Assembly (NCBI GenBank): GCA_028696495.1
Contig: JAQVGY010000043.1
Location: forward strand, 1 to 7,382
Direction of reading: 5' to 3'
DNA: 7,382 nt
From: Atribacterota bacterium
GTDB taxonomy: Bacteria; Atribacterota; Phoenicimicrobiia; Phoenicimicrobiales; Stramentimicrobiaceae
Position 1 is the first letter of the stretch; every line of letters begins with the position of its first letter. The translations under genes and the position numbers were made by a program. Shown one piece after another: positions 5,830 to 7,382 of this stretch. The notes beneath the pieces are model-generated. The model made no database searches. It was not told the DNA's origin and was given only the letters and a program-made list of their open reading frames with translations.

Positions 5830-7032
5830 TTAGCTTCGAAAAATGACATTCTCTTTATTGAACAATTTTGCTGCGGCAAAAAGAGCAAGCAGAGCAATAC
5901 CAATATTACTGATCAGGGTAGCTGAAATGTGTGCCCAATTTACTGTCCCCATCAATAATTCCTTAAAGACAAAGCTATTATTTAAGATAGGGATAAAAAA
6001 GAGCGGTCGGGATAACTCTATTCCCTGGCTTAAAGAGAGCATTCCCAAAAATATTGCTCCCATGTAAATTGGGGTGGTATAAGTAGATGCCTCTTTAGTG
6101 TTACGGGCAAATATTCCAATCAGGATAAGTATGGCACTGGCAAACCCTACCAGAGGTGCCAGGATAAGAAAAAAGAATAAAAATAAGGGAAAAGAAAAAT
6201 GAACATTTATTATGGAAATCTCGCCCAACATATAAGCGGGGACAAGAAAGGCAATACTGAGCCCAATTAGCCCTAAAAACATACTTATTGCCGAAATGGT
6301 CATAACAGAAAAATATTTCCCTAACACAATTTCCAGTCGGCTGAGCTGGCTGACCAATAGAGTGGCTAAAGTTCCCCTCTCTTTTTCTCCAGCTGTAATA
6401 TCCACCGCTGAGTTCATAGCGCCTATGAATATTAGTATAATGATGAGATAGGGTAAAATAGAGCCCAGCATAAAGCCAATCTTTTTTTCTGGTGGAGCAA
6501 TATCCATCCACTGTTCCTGGAATGGTTCTAAAAAATCGTTATTGAGACCTATTTTATTCAGTCGTTCTTCAATAATATTCCTACGATAAGTATCTATCAA
6601 TGCAGTTACTCTTTTTTTAGCAACTAAGGAACTTTGTGCGGTAGAATCATAATGCATAATAATAGACGAGGCGAGTACACTGTTATTACCCTTATAATCT
6701 ATATCTATAGCTTCAGGAATATCTATAGTTAGGTGAATATTCTCTCCCATCATATCATCATTGGAATTATTCTCAGATTGAATTACGGTTATATTATTTT
6801 CTTTTTCGAATATTTCAACCAATTCTGGAGAATTCTTTGCTCCTATGATGCTAATGGTAGAAGGAATAGTTTCTGAATTTTTCTGTCCCATTAAGGAAAA
6901 ATATCCGATACCTAAAAAGAGTAGGGGATAAAAGATAAGTGGTACAACTACCATACTGATTAATGTTCTGCGGTCACGTATAGCACCCTGAATTTCTTTT
7001 TTATAAACTAAACCAATATTTTTTCGGTTCAT
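5830..7032 (-). CDS. natB: ABC-2 type exporter permease, NatB family
   Basis: This 400-residue membrane subunit of an ABC exporter fits the NatB (COG1668) layout. A short cytoplasmic N-terminus ending in KEIQGAIRDRRT precedes TM1 (about 24-46), then a large extracytoplasmic domain (about 50-184), then about five more helices (about 187-209, 238-266, 283-309, 320-337, 366-388). Family marks are AGEKERGTLATLLVS (214-228) with SRLEIVLGK just after it, ARNTKEASTY (309-318), and the PILNNSFVFKELL block (348-360). It pairs with the ATPase encoded immediately upstream: its ATG (7030-7032) overlaps the ATPase TGA (7029-7031) as ATGA, and GAGGAG (7038-7043) sits 5 nt before the start, so the two are translationally coupled. 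NatAB of Bacillus exports sodium; members of this family also export other substrates, so cargo is unassigned. The protein looks intact. Confidence 0.9.
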   Translation of the reverse strand: MNRKNIGLVYKKEIQGAIRDRRTLISMVVVPLIFYPLLFLGIGYFSLMGQKNSETIPSTISIIGAKNSPELVEIFEKENNITVIQSENNSNDDMMGENIHLTIDIPEAIDIDYKGNNSVLASSIIMHYDSTAQSSLVAKKRVTALIDTYRRNIIEERLNKIGLNNDFLEPFQEQWMDIAPPEKKIGFMLGSILPYLIIILIFIGAMNSAVDITAGEKERGTLATLLVSQLSRLEIVLGKYFSVMTISAISMFLGLIGLSIAFLVPAYMLGEISIINVHFSFPLFLFFFLILAPLVGFASAILILIGIFARNTKEASTYTTPIYMGAIFLGMLSLSQGIELSRPLFFIPILNNSFVFKELLMGTVNWAHISATLISNIGIALLALFAAAKLFNKENVIFRS

Positions 7033-7382
7033 CTATTCTCCTCTGCTTTGGTTTCTACCAGTTTAAAAAATATATCCTCCAAATCAACTTCCTGAAACTT
7101 TGCCTGTAAATCTGCCAGAGTCCCTTCGGAGAGTATTTTACCTTTATGAATAATAGCGATTTCATCACATAATTTTTCTGCCTCTTGCATCTGATGGGTA
7201 GAGAAAATAATACATTTTCCCTGCTTTCTAAATTCCTTAATATAGTTGACTACCACTCTGGCTGTAATAACATCCAGCCCTACTGTGGGTTCATCAAATA
7301 TCAAAACCGAGGGGTCATGAATTATGGCACGGGCAATCGACAGCTTCTGTTTCATACCGGTAGAGAGCTTATCAACCCTGAC
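7029..7382 (-). CDS. natA: ABC transporter ATP-binding protein, NatA type (N-terminal part outside the window)
   Basis: Only the last 117 residues are visible; the reading frame stays open through the right edge at 7382, so this is a partial gene and the internal Met at 7355 is not its start. Numbering from the first visible residue, the segment holds the ABC signature LSTGM (6-10), Walker B VLIFDEPT (26-33) with its catalytic Glu31, the D-loop GLD (35-37) and the switch His63 in FSTHQMQEAE. The C-terminal tail DLEDIFFKLVE is usual for drug/sodium-exporter ATPases. Walker A and the Q-loop lie outside. The ATPase should power export through the permease encoded immediately downstream, with which it shares a 4-nt overlap. 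All visible catalytic residues are conserved. Confidence 0.92.
   Translation of the reverse strand, partial: VRVDKLSTGMKQKLSIARAIIHDPSVLIFDEPTVGLDVITARVVVNYIKEFRKQGKCIIFSTHQMQEAEKLCDEIAIIHKGKILSEGTLADLQAKFQEVDLEDIFFKLVETKAEENR

Noticed and set aside
6101..6511. A 136-codon open frame on the minus strand inside the NatB permease gene
   Set aside because: It is an out-of-frame shadow of the permease. The permease frame carries the family motifs across this stretch, and the shadow product is rich in Cys, Tyr and His with no recognisable domain or ribosome site.
1..7382. A novel defence, mobile or biosynthetic system across the window
   Set aside because: All seven genes belong to recognisable families of envelope or redox housekeeping type. 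There is no transposase, integrase, nuclease, helicase, toxin-antitoxin pair or CRISPR array, so no such system can be supported.

Overview
The window is AT-rich (roughly 35-40% GC by eye) and tightly packed. All seven protein genes lie on the minus strand, so transcription runs from the right edge to the left. Lysine/isoleucine-rich proteins, Shine-Dalgarno sites of the AGGAG/GGAGG type, an exported S13-family peptidoglycan peptidase, a NatAB-type exporter and a YugP-type membrane protease point to a low-GC bacterium of anaerobic Firmicutes or candidate-phylum (for example Atribacterota-like) character. That placement is inference; no rRNA or other phylogenetic marker is present.

In transcription order: (1) the C-terminal part of a NatA-type ABC ATPase, cut by the right edge, overlapping by 4 nt (2) a NatB-type ABC-2 permease. 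A 135-nt gap follows, holding a good sigma-70-like promoter for (3) a FAD/NAD(P)H oxidoreductase of the NADH oxidase / CoA-disulfide reductase family. After 57 nt comes (4) an HI0933/YhiN-family flavoprotein, then after 1 nt (5) a D-Ala-D-Ala carboxypeptidase/endopeptidase of the PBP4 (S13) class with a TTG start. After 102 nt comes (6) a small six-helix di-heme ferric-reductase-type membrane protein, and after 139 nt (7) a YugP-family zinc membrane metallopeptidase. The left 241 nt are non-coding and hold an AT-rich hairpin just past the last stop codon and a REP/MITE-like inverted repeat.

The genes fall into two themes: the cell envelope (exporter, peptidoglycan hydrolase, membrane protease) and redox (two soluble flavoproteins and a membrane haem protein). 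Genes 3-5 are close enough to be one operon. Genes 6 and 7 have wider gaps and strong ribosome binding sites of their own, so they may be co-transcribed or separate.

I see no CRISPR array, transposase, phage gene, RNA gene or clearly new multi-gene system. The most notable points are a first Rossmann glycine motif one residue short in gene 3, a HEVEH zinc motif with Glu in place of the usual Gly in gene 7, a compact PBP4 with a shortened insert, a lone haem membrane domain without a reductase partner, and the REP-like element.
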